Part shown: piece by piece, positions 41,593 to 48,741 of the stretch | Layout: the number at the start of each line of letters is the position of its first letter | Position numbering within the stretch: the first letter of the stretch is position 1 | From: Dermacoccus abyssi | GTDB taxonomy: Bacteria > Actinomycetota > Actinomycetes > Actinomycetales > Dermatophilaceae | NCBI RefSeq assembly: GCF_003515945.1 | Contig: NZ_QWLM01000020.1 | Location: 1 to 48,741, forward strand | Direction of reading: 5' to 3' | DNA length: 48,741 bases | Program-made: the position numbers and the translations under genes | Notes under the pieces: model-generated | Database searches by the model: none | What the model was told of the DNA's origin: nothing | Seen by the model: the letters and a program-made list of their open reading frames with translations, nothing else

Positions 41593-43104
41593 TTACCGCG
41601 CGCCCATCGCGGGGGTTTTGCTGCCATCGGCGGGGATGCTCCCACCGGCAGCGCCCGAGCGCTCGTAGCGCATGTCCGTCGTGACGGGCGGGTTTTTCAT
41701 CTCGCGGGCTTCGGCCAGGTAGTCCTGGCGCATCGTCCACGGCGGCGTCTTCGCCTTGCGCGGCATGAGGGCGGCGCCGCGCTGCAGGTAGCCGGATTCC
41801 ATCTCGAGCAGAGGTGCTCGCTCGAGGCCGGGGGGCGCCGTGGGCGTCGCGATGTCCGATCCGGTGGTGCGCATGTGCTCGACAACGCGCGCGATGAAGC
41901 GGTTGGACAGATCGCTGCGCAGCCCCCACGACGCGTTGATGTAGCCCACGCACATGCCGACGTTCGGCACACCTTCGAGCATGCAGCCGCGGTAGGCGAG
42001 GCGTTCGGAGAGGTCGACCTTGTCGCCGTCGACGAACACCTCGGCGCCGCCGAGCATCTCGAGGGAGAGACCGGTGGCCGTCACGATGATGTCGGCGTCG
42101 ATGAACGTGCCCGACGTGGTGCGGATGCCACCGGCCTCGACGCGCTCGATGGTGTCGGTGACGACGTGGGCGCCGTCCTTCTTGAGCACCTTGAACAGGT
42201 CGGAGTCGGGCACGACGCACAACCGCTGATCCCACGGGTTGTAGGGCGCGGTGAAGTTCTCCATGTGGCTCATGCCGGCGCTCATGCGCACGCCGGCGCG
42301 CAGTGCTCGGGTGGTGAGTTTCGGGGCGCGACGGGCGAACTGGTAGGAGCCCCACTGAAGGAAGACGTTCTTGTTGCGCAGGATCGCGTGACGACGCTCG
42401 TCGCTCACTCGTCCGCGCAGGAGGCGGTTGAGAGGGTCGCGGCCGGGCTGGCCGAGCACGAAGCTCGGGGTGCGTTGCAGCATCGTCACGTCGGCGCCGG
42501 CGTCTGCGAGCGCCGGCACGAGGGTGATGGCGGTGGCACCCGAGCCGATGACGGTGATGCGCTTGTCCGTGACGTCGAGGTCGGCCGGCCAGAACTGGGG
42601 GTGGATGACCGTGCCACCGAAGTCGTCGATACCGGGGATGTCGGCCTTGTACGGCTCGTTGTAGGAGTAGTAGCCGCTGCAGGCGTAGACGAAGCGGGTA
42701 CGCACCTCCTGCTCGCCGTCGGGGGTGCGGACGGTGAGCGTCCACAGGGCGTCCTCGCTCGACCAGTCGCCGCGCACGACCTCGTGCTCGTAGCGGATGT
42801 GCTCGTCGATGCCGTACTTCGTGGCGGTGTGCTTGATGTAGTCGAGGATGTCGCCGCCCGCGGCGATGGCGCGCTCGTGCTGCCACGGATCGAAGGGGTA
42901 GGCGAGCGTGTACATGTCGGAGTCGGAGCGAATACCGGGGTAGCGGAACAGATCCCAGGTCCCGCCGAGCGAGGGGCGGCGTTCGAGGATCGCGTACTTA
43001 AGGTCGGGCATGCGCTCGGTGAGGCGGTAACCCGCGCCGATTCCGGAGAGGCCGGCGCCGATGACGACGACGTCGAGCACCTCGGGGGTGGTTTCGTTGG
43101 TCAT
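41593..43104 (-). CDS. Baeyer-Villiger-type flavin monooxygenase
   Basis: The 503-residue product has an FAD motif VVIGAGLSGIGAGYRL (GAGLSG at 16-21), the Baeyer-Villiger fingerprint F-x-G-x3-H-x3-W-P (FGGTVIHPQFWP, residues 162-173) and an NADPH motif VIGSGATAITL (187-192). The family inserts oxygen beside ketones or oxidises thioketones and sulfides (as EthA does). The sequence ends with a Pro/Lys-rich tail. ATG 43104 has AAGGA upstream; the frame continues to 43137 without a ribosome site. It is divergent from the RclA-like gene. Confidence 0.9.
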   Translation of the reverse strand: MTNETTPEVLDVVVIGAGLSGIGAGYRLTERMPDLKYAILERRPSLGGTWDLFRYPGIRSDSDMYTLAYPFDPWQHERAIAAGGDILDYIKHTATKYGIDEHIRYEHEVVRGDWSSEDALWTLTVRTPDGEQEVRTRFVYACSGYYSYNEPYKADIPGIDDFGGTVIHPQFWPADLDVTDKRITVIGSGATAITLVPALADAGADVTMLQRTPSFVLGQPGRDPLNRLLRGRVSDERRHAILRNKNVFLQWGSYQFARRAPKLTTRALRAGVRMSAGMSHMENFTAPYNPWDQRLCVVPDSDLFKVLKKDGAHVVTDTIERVEAGGIRTTSGTFIDADIIVTATGLSLEMLGGAEVFVDGDKVDLSERLAYRGCMLEGVPNVGMCVGYINASWGLRSDLSNRFIARVVEHMRTTGSDIATPTAPPGLERAPLLEMESGYLQRGAALMPRKAKTPPWTMRQDYLAEAREMKNPPVTTDMRYERSGAAGGSIPADGSKTPAMGAR

Positions 43105-43287
43105 GGCTTTCCTTCCGTCCGACGTGACCCACGCCACGCTAGCGACCGGTTCGGACTCGTCGGTGGAGTTTGAGCGAACTCACGGACGTTCGTCCTGAAC
43201 CGGTGCACGACGCGAAATATCCGACGTCGATGGCTCGTTCCGGCCAATGACGGCAGAACATCAGCGCGCAAGGTGAAGGAGCACTCA

Positions 43288-44643
43288 GTGGACGTCGACC
43301 TTCTGGTCATCGGTTGGGGCAAGGCGGGCAAGACGCTCGCCGGGCGGTACGCGGCGACGGGGCACTCGGTGGCGCTCGTGGAGCGCTCCCCCAAGATGTA
43401 CGGCGGCACCTGCATCAACATCGCGTGTGTTCCGACGAAGGACCTCGTCGTCTCGGCCGAGCAGCGCCGCGAGAGCGACGACCCGGCCGAGTACTTCGCG
43501 CAGTCCGTCGCTGGCCGTGACGCTCTGATCAGCAAGCTCAACGCGGCCAATCACAAGATGCTCGAGAAGCCGAACGTGACGCTCATCGACGGCACGGCGC
43601 GTTTCGTCGGGCCGCACGAGGTGAGCATCGACACCGCCGACGGCGAGGTCAACGTAACAGCGTCGAAGATCATCGTCGGCACGGGTGCCACGCCGGCACG
43701 CCTGCCCATCCCGGGGGCTGACGGCGAGCGCATCTACGACTCGACGACCATCCAGCACGTCGAGCCCTTCCCGAAGCGTCTCGTCGTCATCGGCGGAGGC
43801 TTCGTGGGTCTGGAGTTCGCGAACATGTTCGCCCACTTCGGCTCGGAGGTGACGGTTCTCGACGGGGGCGACACGTTCCTGCCCGCCGTCGACCGTGACG
43901 TCGCCGAGGCCGTCCTCGACGCGCTCAAGGCCGGGGGCATCCGCGTCGAGTCGGGCGTGAAGGTGGAGGAGTTCTCCGAGACCGCTGACGCCGTCGTCGC
44001 GCGTTCGAGCGCCGGTGAGTTCGAGGCTGACGCCGTGCTCGTCGCGGCGGGCCGCGCGCCTGCGACGAAGGAACTCGGCCTCGACGCGGTCGGCATCACG
44101 ACGAACGAGCGCGGCTTCATCGAGGTCGACGACCAGCTCCAGACGTCCGTCGAGGGTGTCTACGCGGTGGGTGACGTCAACGGCGGCCCGCAGTTCACGT
44201 ACATCTCGCTCGACGACAACCGCATCGTGTGGGACGCCATCGTCGGTGACGGCAAGCGTCGTCGCAGCGACCGCGTCGCGGTGCCGAACTCGACGTTCAT
44301 CACGCCCCCGCTGTCGATGGTGGGCATGAACGAGAAGCAGGTCCGCGAGAGCGGCCGCAAGGTACTCGTGGCGTCGAAGCCGGTGGAGAAGATCGCGGCG
44401 ATGCCCCGCCCGAAGATCGTCGGCGACACGCGTGGCCTGTTCAAGATCTTCGTCGACGACGACACCGAGGAGATCCTCGGCGCGACGGTGTTCAGCATCG
44501 ACTCGCAGGAGCTCATCAACTTCGTGTCGCTCGCGATGCGCCTGGGCGCGAAGGTCTCGGACCTGCGCGACGGCATCTGGACGCACCCCTCGAGCACCGA
44601 GGGCTTCAACGAGGTGCTCGGCGAGCTGGAGCCGCTCGACTGA
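43288..44643 (+). CDS. RclA-like pyridine nucleotide-disulfide oxidoreductase
   Basis: The 451-residue product is a disulfide reductase-fold flavoprotein. FAD motif IGWGKAGKTLAGRYAATG and the redox active site GGTCINIACVPTKDL (C42, C47) fit; the NADPH motif VVIGGGFVGLEFANMF follows, and the C-terminal H-P-S-S-T-E-G-F-N-E dimer motif (HPSSTEGFNEVLGELEPL) is present. GWGKAGKTLA and MYGGTCINIACVPTK are the signature of RclA, the hypohalous-acid-response Cu(II) reductase, rather than of mercuric reductase (no MerR or N-terminal GMTC) or lipoamide dehydrogenase. GTG 43288 has AAGGAG 6 nt upstream, so it is preferred to the GTG at 43273. Exact electron acceptor uncertain. Confidence 0.88.
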   Translation: MDVDLLVIGWGKAGKTLAGRYAATGHSVALVERSPKMYGGTCINIACVPTKDLVVSAEQRRESDDPAEYFAQSVAGRDALISKLNAANHKMLEKPNVTLIDGTARFVGPHEVSIDTADGEVNVTASKIIVGTGATPARLPIPGADGERIYDSTTIQHVEPFPKRLVVIGGGFVGLEFANMFAHFGSEVTVLDGGDTFLPAVDRDVAEAVLDALKAGGIRVESGVKVEEFSETADAVVARSSAGEFEADAVLVAAGRAPATKELGLDAVGITTNERGFIEVDDQLQTSVEGVYAVGDVNGGPQFTYISLDDNRIVWDAIVGDGKRRRSDRVAVPNSTFITPPLSMVGMNEKQVRESGRKVLVASKPVEKIAAMPRPKIVGDTRGLFKIFVDDDTEEILGATVFSIDSQELINFVSLAMRLGAKVSDLRDGIWTHPSSTEGFNEVLGELEPLD

Positions 44644-45331
44644 CGCTCTCCCCCGACGACGGGGGCGCGGTCTCGCGAAGCGGGAACGCCGCGCTGCCGC
44701 ACCGGGGGTGCACCTGGTCAGCGGCCGCTCGGGGCGGGGCCTTGAAGGTGCGACTGAGGTGCTCCCCTTGGCCGTGGTAGCGCCGAAAGGTGTAGTACAA
44801 CGGCTTCCATTCCCGAATGTCGACGTGGTTCGTTCCCGGCACTTCGAGTGCGCGGTGCACATGCACCGCACGGACGCGAACGTCGTAGGCGGCGAACGTT
44901 TCGTCGAGCGGCAGGGCCCGTTCGAGAGATGCCTCGTTCTGCACCGGGCACGCGGCCACGCGGGGCGGCGCGACCCTCGTCGAGGGCTCGGGGGTGAAGC
45001 CCGCGAGGTGCCACTTGTCGAGTTCACTCCGGTAGCGCTGTCGCTTCTGCTCCGGCACGGGCGCGGCCCCTGTCGTCGGCGCCAGCCGTTCGACGCGCTC
45101 CACAAGCGAGGTGTCGGCGAAGTTGATGACACACTCTTCGGTTCGAGTGAGGTTCGCCGCCCCGTGGTTGCCGTTAGCGATGCCCAGAACGTAATGGTCG
45201 CCAAGCGACCACGTCGACGAGATAGGCGTGATGTTGCTCGTGCCATCGACGTTCATCGTCGTGACGAGGGCGACTGCTGAACCGAAGTAGTGCACCGGCG
45301 GTGTCACGGTGACGGTCGTGTGCTCTGACAT
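44606..45331 (-). CDS. Flavin reductase-domain (FMN-binding split barrel) protein
   Basis: The 241-residue product starts with the family pattern PPVHYFGSAVALVTTMNVDGTSNITPISSTWSLGDHYVLGI, which binds FMN. Homologues serve as flavin reductases or as oxygenase partners. The C-terminal 60 residues after YHGQGEHLSRTFKAPPR are Arg/Ala/Pro-rich and overlap the RclA-like gene by 38 nt antisense, so the true end may be shorter or shifted. ATG 45331 follows CAGGCT at 6 nt (leaderless type). It is divergent from a broken ArsR-like gene with a GTTCGG-N6-CCGAAC dyad between them, so it is probably controlled by that regulator. Confidence 0.75.
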   Translation of the reverse strand: MSEHTTVTVTPPVHYFGSAVALVTTMNVDGTSNITPISSTWSLGDHYVLGIANGNHGAANLTRTEECVINFADTSLVERVERLAPTTGAAPVPEQKRQRYRSELDKWHLAGFTPEPSTRVAPPRVAACPVQNEASLERALPLDETFAAYDVRVRAVHVHRALEVPGTNHVDIREWKPLYYTFRRYHGQGEHLSRTFKAPPRAAADQVHPRCGSAAFPLRETAPPSSGESVSRAAPARRAPR

Positions 45332-45354
45332 GTGTCCAGCCTGAGCCACTGATC

Positions 45355-45372
45355 GTTCGGCGCACTCCGAAC
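45355..45372. promoter_or_regulatory. Palindromic candidate operator of the ArsR-type regulator
   Basis: GTTCGG-CGCACT-CCGAAC is a perfect 6-bp dyad in the 46-bp gap between the flavin-reductase gene (minus) and the ArsR-like gene (plus), the usual site for control of both. Confidence 0.55.
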
Positions 45373-45377
45373 AATGG

Positions 45378-46046
45378 TTGACGTTCAATCGCGCTGTGCA
45401 ACCTTCCACACGGCCTCTGATCGAGCGCCTCGCTGCGGCGCTGTTTCATCAGGCGCGTGCGCAGATGGCGCTGGCACTCATGGACGGACGCTATTGGACA
45501 GTCAACGAGCTAGCGCAGGTGGTCGGGCTCGCCAGAAGTTCAGCGAGCGAGCACGTCGACCGACTCCACGCGGCCGGTCTCATTCGCGAACGTCGCCAAG
45601 GCCGCCACCGCTATGTCAAGCTCAATGGCCCGGAGACGGCCGAGCTGATCGAACACATGGGTGCTCTGGCCGGCGAGCACGCCCCGGCACCTGCGCGCCC
45701 AGCGTCAGGACAACCTCCTCCAGACGGGCCGAACGTGTTATCGACACTTCGCGGGTGAACTGGGTCAGCAAGTCCTGCACGCATGGCGATCCGCCGGGTT
45801 CGTGACGAGAGACTGGCAGTTGACCTCCACCGGCCGAGAGTGGGCGTGGGCGAATGGTCTCGGCCTCGAAGGCAGGCGCGCCTTGGTGCGTCCGTGCGTG
45901 GACTGGACCGAGCGAGTGGATCACGCGGCGGGCATCTTCCCTGACGAGTTCGCCGGTTCGGCGTTCGAGTCCGCTCTCGTCACGCGGGGCAGCCACGAGC
46001 GCTCGGCCGTCCTCACGGACGCAGGTGGCTCGCAGAGAGGCGCTGA
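45378..46046 (+). pseudogene. ArsR/helix-turn-helix regulator, frameshifted
   Basis: The N-terminal 100 residues form a winged helix (LAAALFHQARAQMALALMDGRYWTVNELAQVVGLARSSASEHVDRLHAAGLIRERRQGRHRYVKL). The following frame, joined by removing one C from CCCC at 45682-45685, gives a C-terminal domain LRAQRQDNLLQTGRTCYRHFAGELGQQVLHAW with W-Q-L-T-x-T-G-R and R-x-C-V-D-W-T-E-R. This is the two-domain ArsR type of about 220 residues found next to flavin-reductase or oxidoreductase genes. The 3' end is unclear: homology fades at about 46025, a second shift there would give a TGA at 46044, and the present frame stays open to 46374. Start TTG 45378 or GTG 45396. Confidence 0.55.
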
Positions 46047-46258
46047 ACGCACGGAACGAAGCAAATCCGGCACCGGCCGCACCGTGGACGATTCGTGCCC
46101 GTACTGTGGCCATGCCCTCGCGGCAGCTACGAGCCGACTACGCGGTCGGCTGGTGGAATCGTACGACGAGGTGTGCCACCGTCACGCGGCCGGCCCGCGA
46201 CGGTGCGCGCCGGCGCAATCTCGCGATCACGTCGGCGCACACCCTTGTGTCGCAGACG
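46047..46258. other. Gap between the broken regulator and the oxidase gene
   Basis: About 210 nt with no convincing gene. Frames from the broken regulator remain open here but lose the expected codon pattern. No hairpin with a U tract was seen. Confidence 0.4.
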
Positions 46259-48331
46259 TCAGTGGTGACCGCCCCCGTGGCCGGCGTGGAAGGCCAGCAA
46301 CGGCTTCGGCAGCACGACGAACGGCCGCATCATGGTGTGGTCCTCGTGATCGAGGATGTGGCAGTGATACATGAAACTACCCGTTGCACCGGCCAACTCG
46401 CCGAGAATGCTCACCCACTCCCCCGGCTTGACGACCCACGTGTCCTTGCGGCCGGCCGTGATGGCATCGATCGGACGGCCAGCTGACGGCACGGGCAAGG
46501 GTGTCGGAGTCGCACCCAGCGTCATGTCGAAACCGGGGACGTTGCCGTTCGTCAGGGGCCACTGCCGACGCGTCAGCATCTGGAAGTCGGTCATGTGGAT
46601 GTGCATGGGGTGTTCGGGGCCACCCAGGTGCACGATGTTCCACACCGCCCAGTCGCCTTCGCCGAAACGTAGCGTCACCGTGTCGTCGAACAGCTTGGCC
46701 ACGGGGCGTAGCGTCGTGACACCGCCGTCCTGCGTGGCAATGCGGATGACGTCGGGCGTGTCTGCGGGCACGTCGCCCTCGACTTCCTTCAACTCCCACA
46801 TCTCCGGGTGAGCAGCTCCACGCACCCGCGGGGGGACGACTCCTATCCAGGCATGCTCGTGGTGGTCGACGAGGCGGCCCCCGTCGACCTCGAGCACACC
46901 GTCCGATCGGTGTGTCCAGCGTGCGTAGCGTGCATCAAGCACACGCGGTAGTCGGAACGGGTCACGTACCTGGCGGCGGTCGACGACGAACTGCATCGCG
47001 GACGCTTCGCTCTGGCCGGGCCGAGCGTTAAGGACGGTGTTGTTCTCGTTCCGTAGTTCAACCGTGCGCCCTCGTAGCGCCCCGAAGTCGACGAGGACGT
47101 CGGCACGCTCACCGGGGCCCATCTCCAGCACGCCGTCGGCCGGAGGGGAGGGCTTACCGAGGAACCCGCCGTCGGTCCCGATGACGACGAGTGCGTCAGC
47201 GATGCGGGTGGCAGTGAACGCGGGGTCGTTCGAGGGCAGCGGAGCTTGGCCGTGGCCGTCCGTCGTGTCGTGAAGCGCAAAGCGCATGACGCGTGAGTTC
47301 GAGGCGTTGAGCAGCCTCAATCGGTGCCAGCGCGCGTCGACGTTCTTCGTCGGCCAAATGGTGCCGTTGACCATGGTGAAGGGGCCGGTCACCGGGATTT
47401 CGCCCGCGATGCCGTTCTGTACGGTGCCGGCCTGCTTGTAGAGGATGCGACCGGTGAAGCGGCCCTTCTCGTCCGTTTCGAGATTGCGGTCGGCGACGGC
47501 GAGAACGAGTTCCTCATCGCCGCGCGGCAGGTCGAGCGCGTCCTCGACCTCGTCGCGAATGAGGTAGAAGCCCGCCAGTCCGGCGTGGACGTTGAACCGG
47601 GTGACGGCCATCGCGTGGTCGTGGTACCAGAGCGTGCGTGCGGATTGAGCGTTCGGATAGGCGCACCGTGTGACGTTTCCGGGCAGCGCGACGTTGTGCG
47701 CCCACCCGTCGTTGTGGCCGTCGGTCAGCGCACCGTGCATGTGCACGACGGTCGCGGCCGTAATGTCCTGGGTGTTCGCCAACGGCGGGTACGCGTCGTC
47801 ACCGCCACCGCGTGCGTTCGAGCGGCCGCCCGGCTGCAGGGCCCGGACGAAGTCCGTCACTCCCGCGTTCGGCGGCACCCGGACGACGTCGAACGGCAGG
47901 TGGAGCGGGCCGCGGCGGTCGGCGAGGCCGTTCTCCCAGTCGATGCGAACCTCGCGTCCGGAGCGCACCTCGATCGTCGGTGCGGGCATGCAGCCCTCGT
48001 ATGTCCACACGCGGGTGCGTGGCAGTCCGGCGTGCAACCGGACGACGGCCTCCTCTGCGCGGATGCGGATCGGCTGCTCGCCGAAGCGCCGCCAGGCGCG
48101 GATGATCGGCGGCTGGGTCAGTCGGTCGACGAATTTTCGCAGCCCGAGGCCGGAATCGACACCGGGCAGTGCGGCGCCGTGCGGCTCGCCCCGGTCTCGC
48201 TCGCTGGACCGACGCTCCTCACCGTGCCCGGGGACATCGATGACATCGATCGGCGGCGCACTGCCGGTGTGCGCAAGGTTCTCGTACTGTTGCGATCCGA
48301 CAGGTGGCGTGTCGTTCTCCGTGGTGCTCAT
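46259..48331 (-). CDS. Multicopper oxidase
   Basis: The 690-residue product has all four copper-ligand segments: VVHMHG (197-200 HMHG), LWYHDHAM (about 234-241), HPMHIHMTDF (574-583) and YHCHILDHEDHTMM (655-668), which carries the Cys and axial Met of the type 1 site. This supports a complete type 1 plus trinuclear centre reducing O2 to water. Layout and length resemble CotA/phenoxazinone synthase-type oxidases; substrates include phenols, bilirubin and metal ions. No signal peptide is evident, which is unusual for a copper-detoxification oxidase and favours a cytosolic or non-classically exported enzyme. ATG 48331 is chosen for GGGAGGG at 6 nt. A His-rich tail (HAGHGGGHH) may bind metal. Confidence 0.93.
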   Translation of the reverse strand: MSTTENDTPPVGSQQYENLAHTGSAPPIDVIDVPGHGEERRSSERDRGEPHGAALPGVDSGLGLRKFVDRLTQPPIIRAWRRFGEQPIRIRAEEAVVRLHAGLPRTRVWTYEGCMPAPTIEVRSGREVRIDWENGLADRRGPLHLPFDVVRVPPNAGVTDFVRALQPGGRSNARGGGDDAYPPLANTQDITAATVVHMHGALTDGHNDGWAHNVALPGNVTRCAYPNAQSARTLWYHDHAMAVTRFNVHAGLAGFYLIRDEVEDALDLPRGDEELVLAVADRNLETDEKGRFTGRILYKQAGTVQNGIAGEIPVTGPFTMVNGTIWPTKNVDARWHRLRLLNASNSRVMRFALHDTTDGHGQAPLPSNDPAFTATRIADALVVIGTDGGFLGKPSPPADGVLEMGPGERADVLVDFGALRGRTVELRNENNTVLNARPGQSEASAMQFVVDRRQVRDPFRLPRVLDARYARWTHRSDGVLEVDGGRLVDHHEHAWIGVVPPRVRGAAHPEMWELKEVEGDVPADTPDVIRIATQDGGVTTLRPVAKLFDDTVTLRFGEGDWAVWNIVHLGGPEHPMHIHMTDFQMLTRRQWPLTNGNVPGFDMTLGATPTPLPVPSAGRPIDAITAGRKDTWVVKPGEWVSILGELAGATGSFMYHCHILDHEDHTMMRPFVVLPKPLLAFHAGHGGGHH

Positions 48332-48648
48332 GGTCGTCCCTCCCTTATGCGAGCCGACGTTGGCAGCTCGACCACTCTGTGACGCACGACACGCGTGGCG
48401 GGTTCCCGACTTCCGGTCGCGACCGAACCTCATCGACCTGGCGTTTTTCGGACCCCTGTCTGGGGCAGGGGTGCCATCGCCAACTCCAGGTCACTGGCTG
48501 GGAGCTCACCGATACCGGACGTGCATGCCTCGGACCAACGCGTGCGAGCGTCGCCCAGGGGACATCCCTCCATACTCACCCCTGTCCGCACGGTCTGACG
48601 CGCCCCCTCACAACCCTTTTCTACGATCACGGGCGGTTACCAGGCTCT
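48332..48648. other. Intergenic region upstream of the multicopper oxidase gene
   Basis: About 317 nt with no convincing gene. A short hairpin ACCCCTG (48452-48458) with CAGGGGT (48466-48472) is present. On the plus strand, 48480-48540 can be read WELTDTGRACLG, which recalls the W-x-L-T-x-T-G-R motif of the ArsR-like gene, but no complete domain follows. Confidence 0.3.
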
Positions 48649-48741
48649 TCACAGATGAGGGTGTAGTCGGTTGAGCGCGTCGGTGGCCGGGTAGGGGTCG
48701 AGGTCTCCCGGATGATGGAAGTTCTTCACGCTCGCCATCCC
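48649..48741 (-). CDS. Possible 3' end of a gene cut by the window edge
   Basis: On the minus strand the frame is open from the window end to a TGA at 48651-48649 and codes for MASVKNFHHPGDLDPYPATD plus ALNRLHPHL. The GC3 pattern is coding-like, and the first residue seen before the Met is Gly, so the gene may start here or continue beyond the window. No family can be assigned. Confidence 0.3.
   Translation of the reverse strand, partial: GMASVKNFHHPGDLDPYPATDALNRLHPHL

Noticed and set aside
43288-44643. Mercuric reductase
   Set aside because: No N-terminal heavy-metal domain and no C-terminal Cys pair; GWGKAGKTLA is the RclA signature.
43285-45246. A 653-codon minus-strand open frame
   Set aside because: Antisense shadow of the RclA-like gene produced by high-GC codon bias; no motifs.

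Overview
The window is high-GC DNA (roughly 65-70 percent by eye) with strong third-position G/C, GTG and TTG starts and GGAGG-type ribosome sites. The gene set (MmsA, AhpCF, NrtR, a Zur-type box, Nei2-like glycosylase, TM2 and VanZ proteins, parS-like TTTCACGTGAAA sites) points to an actinobacterium, most likely a member of the Micrococcales such as Dermacoccus or a relative. The genus is an inference from overall feel, not from a marker gene. No rRNA, tRNA, CRISPR array, complete insertion sequence or prophage was recognised.

Layout. 1-3.4 kb: two small unknown genes, a phytoene-desaturase-like FAD oxidoreductase and a VanZ-like membrane protein. 3.4-6 kb: peroxide defence (ahpC, then ahpF carrying a one-base frameshift). 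6-10 kb: a broken VOC gene, a LysR regulator divergent from a threonine dehydratase-like enzyme with a palindrome between them, and a secreted metallophosphoesterase. 10-12 kb: an ABC-2 exporter pair; then a pentapeptide-repeat protein and mmsA. 14.4-20 kb: recQ, a protein with homing-endonuclease-associated repeats, a DJ-1/PfpI protein, a HAD hydrolase, a MutT-like Nudix protein and an HSL-type esterase. 20-24 kb: a Zur-box-preceded zinc-binding lipoprotein that looks truncated, then low-complexity membrane proteins and a lipoprotein. 23.8-29.2 kb: a two-gene nuclease/helicase operon resembling a split Dna2, divergent from a zinc-ribbon protein with a 44-bp palindrome between them. 29.4-34 kb: potassium uptake (TrkH/KtrB plus TrkA) flanked by Ser/Thr-rich lipoproteins. 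34-41.5 kb: Nei-type glycosylase, stress-type SDR, DEDDh exonuclease, NrtR, methyltransferase, glutaminase-STAS, membrane protein and a frameshifted AlkD-type glycosylase. 41.6-48.7 kb: redox genes (Baeyer-Villiger monooxygenase, RclA-like flavoprotein, flavin reductase with a divergent broken ArsR-type regulator, multicopper oxidase).

Themes. Many genes deal with oxidative, electrophile or metal stress and with DNA repair. Three features deserve most attention. (1) The Fe-S nuclease plus SF1 helicase pair is the best candidate for an undescribed system. (2) Four parS-like sites lie within about 30 kb, two with a perfect 14-bp core. (3) A family of three long hairpins shares a fixed 15-nt loop and shows compensatory arm changes. 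Separately, at least six otherwise intact-looking genes are each broken by a one-base shift next to short G or C runs; this may be a sequencing artefact and should be settled before any gene is called dead.
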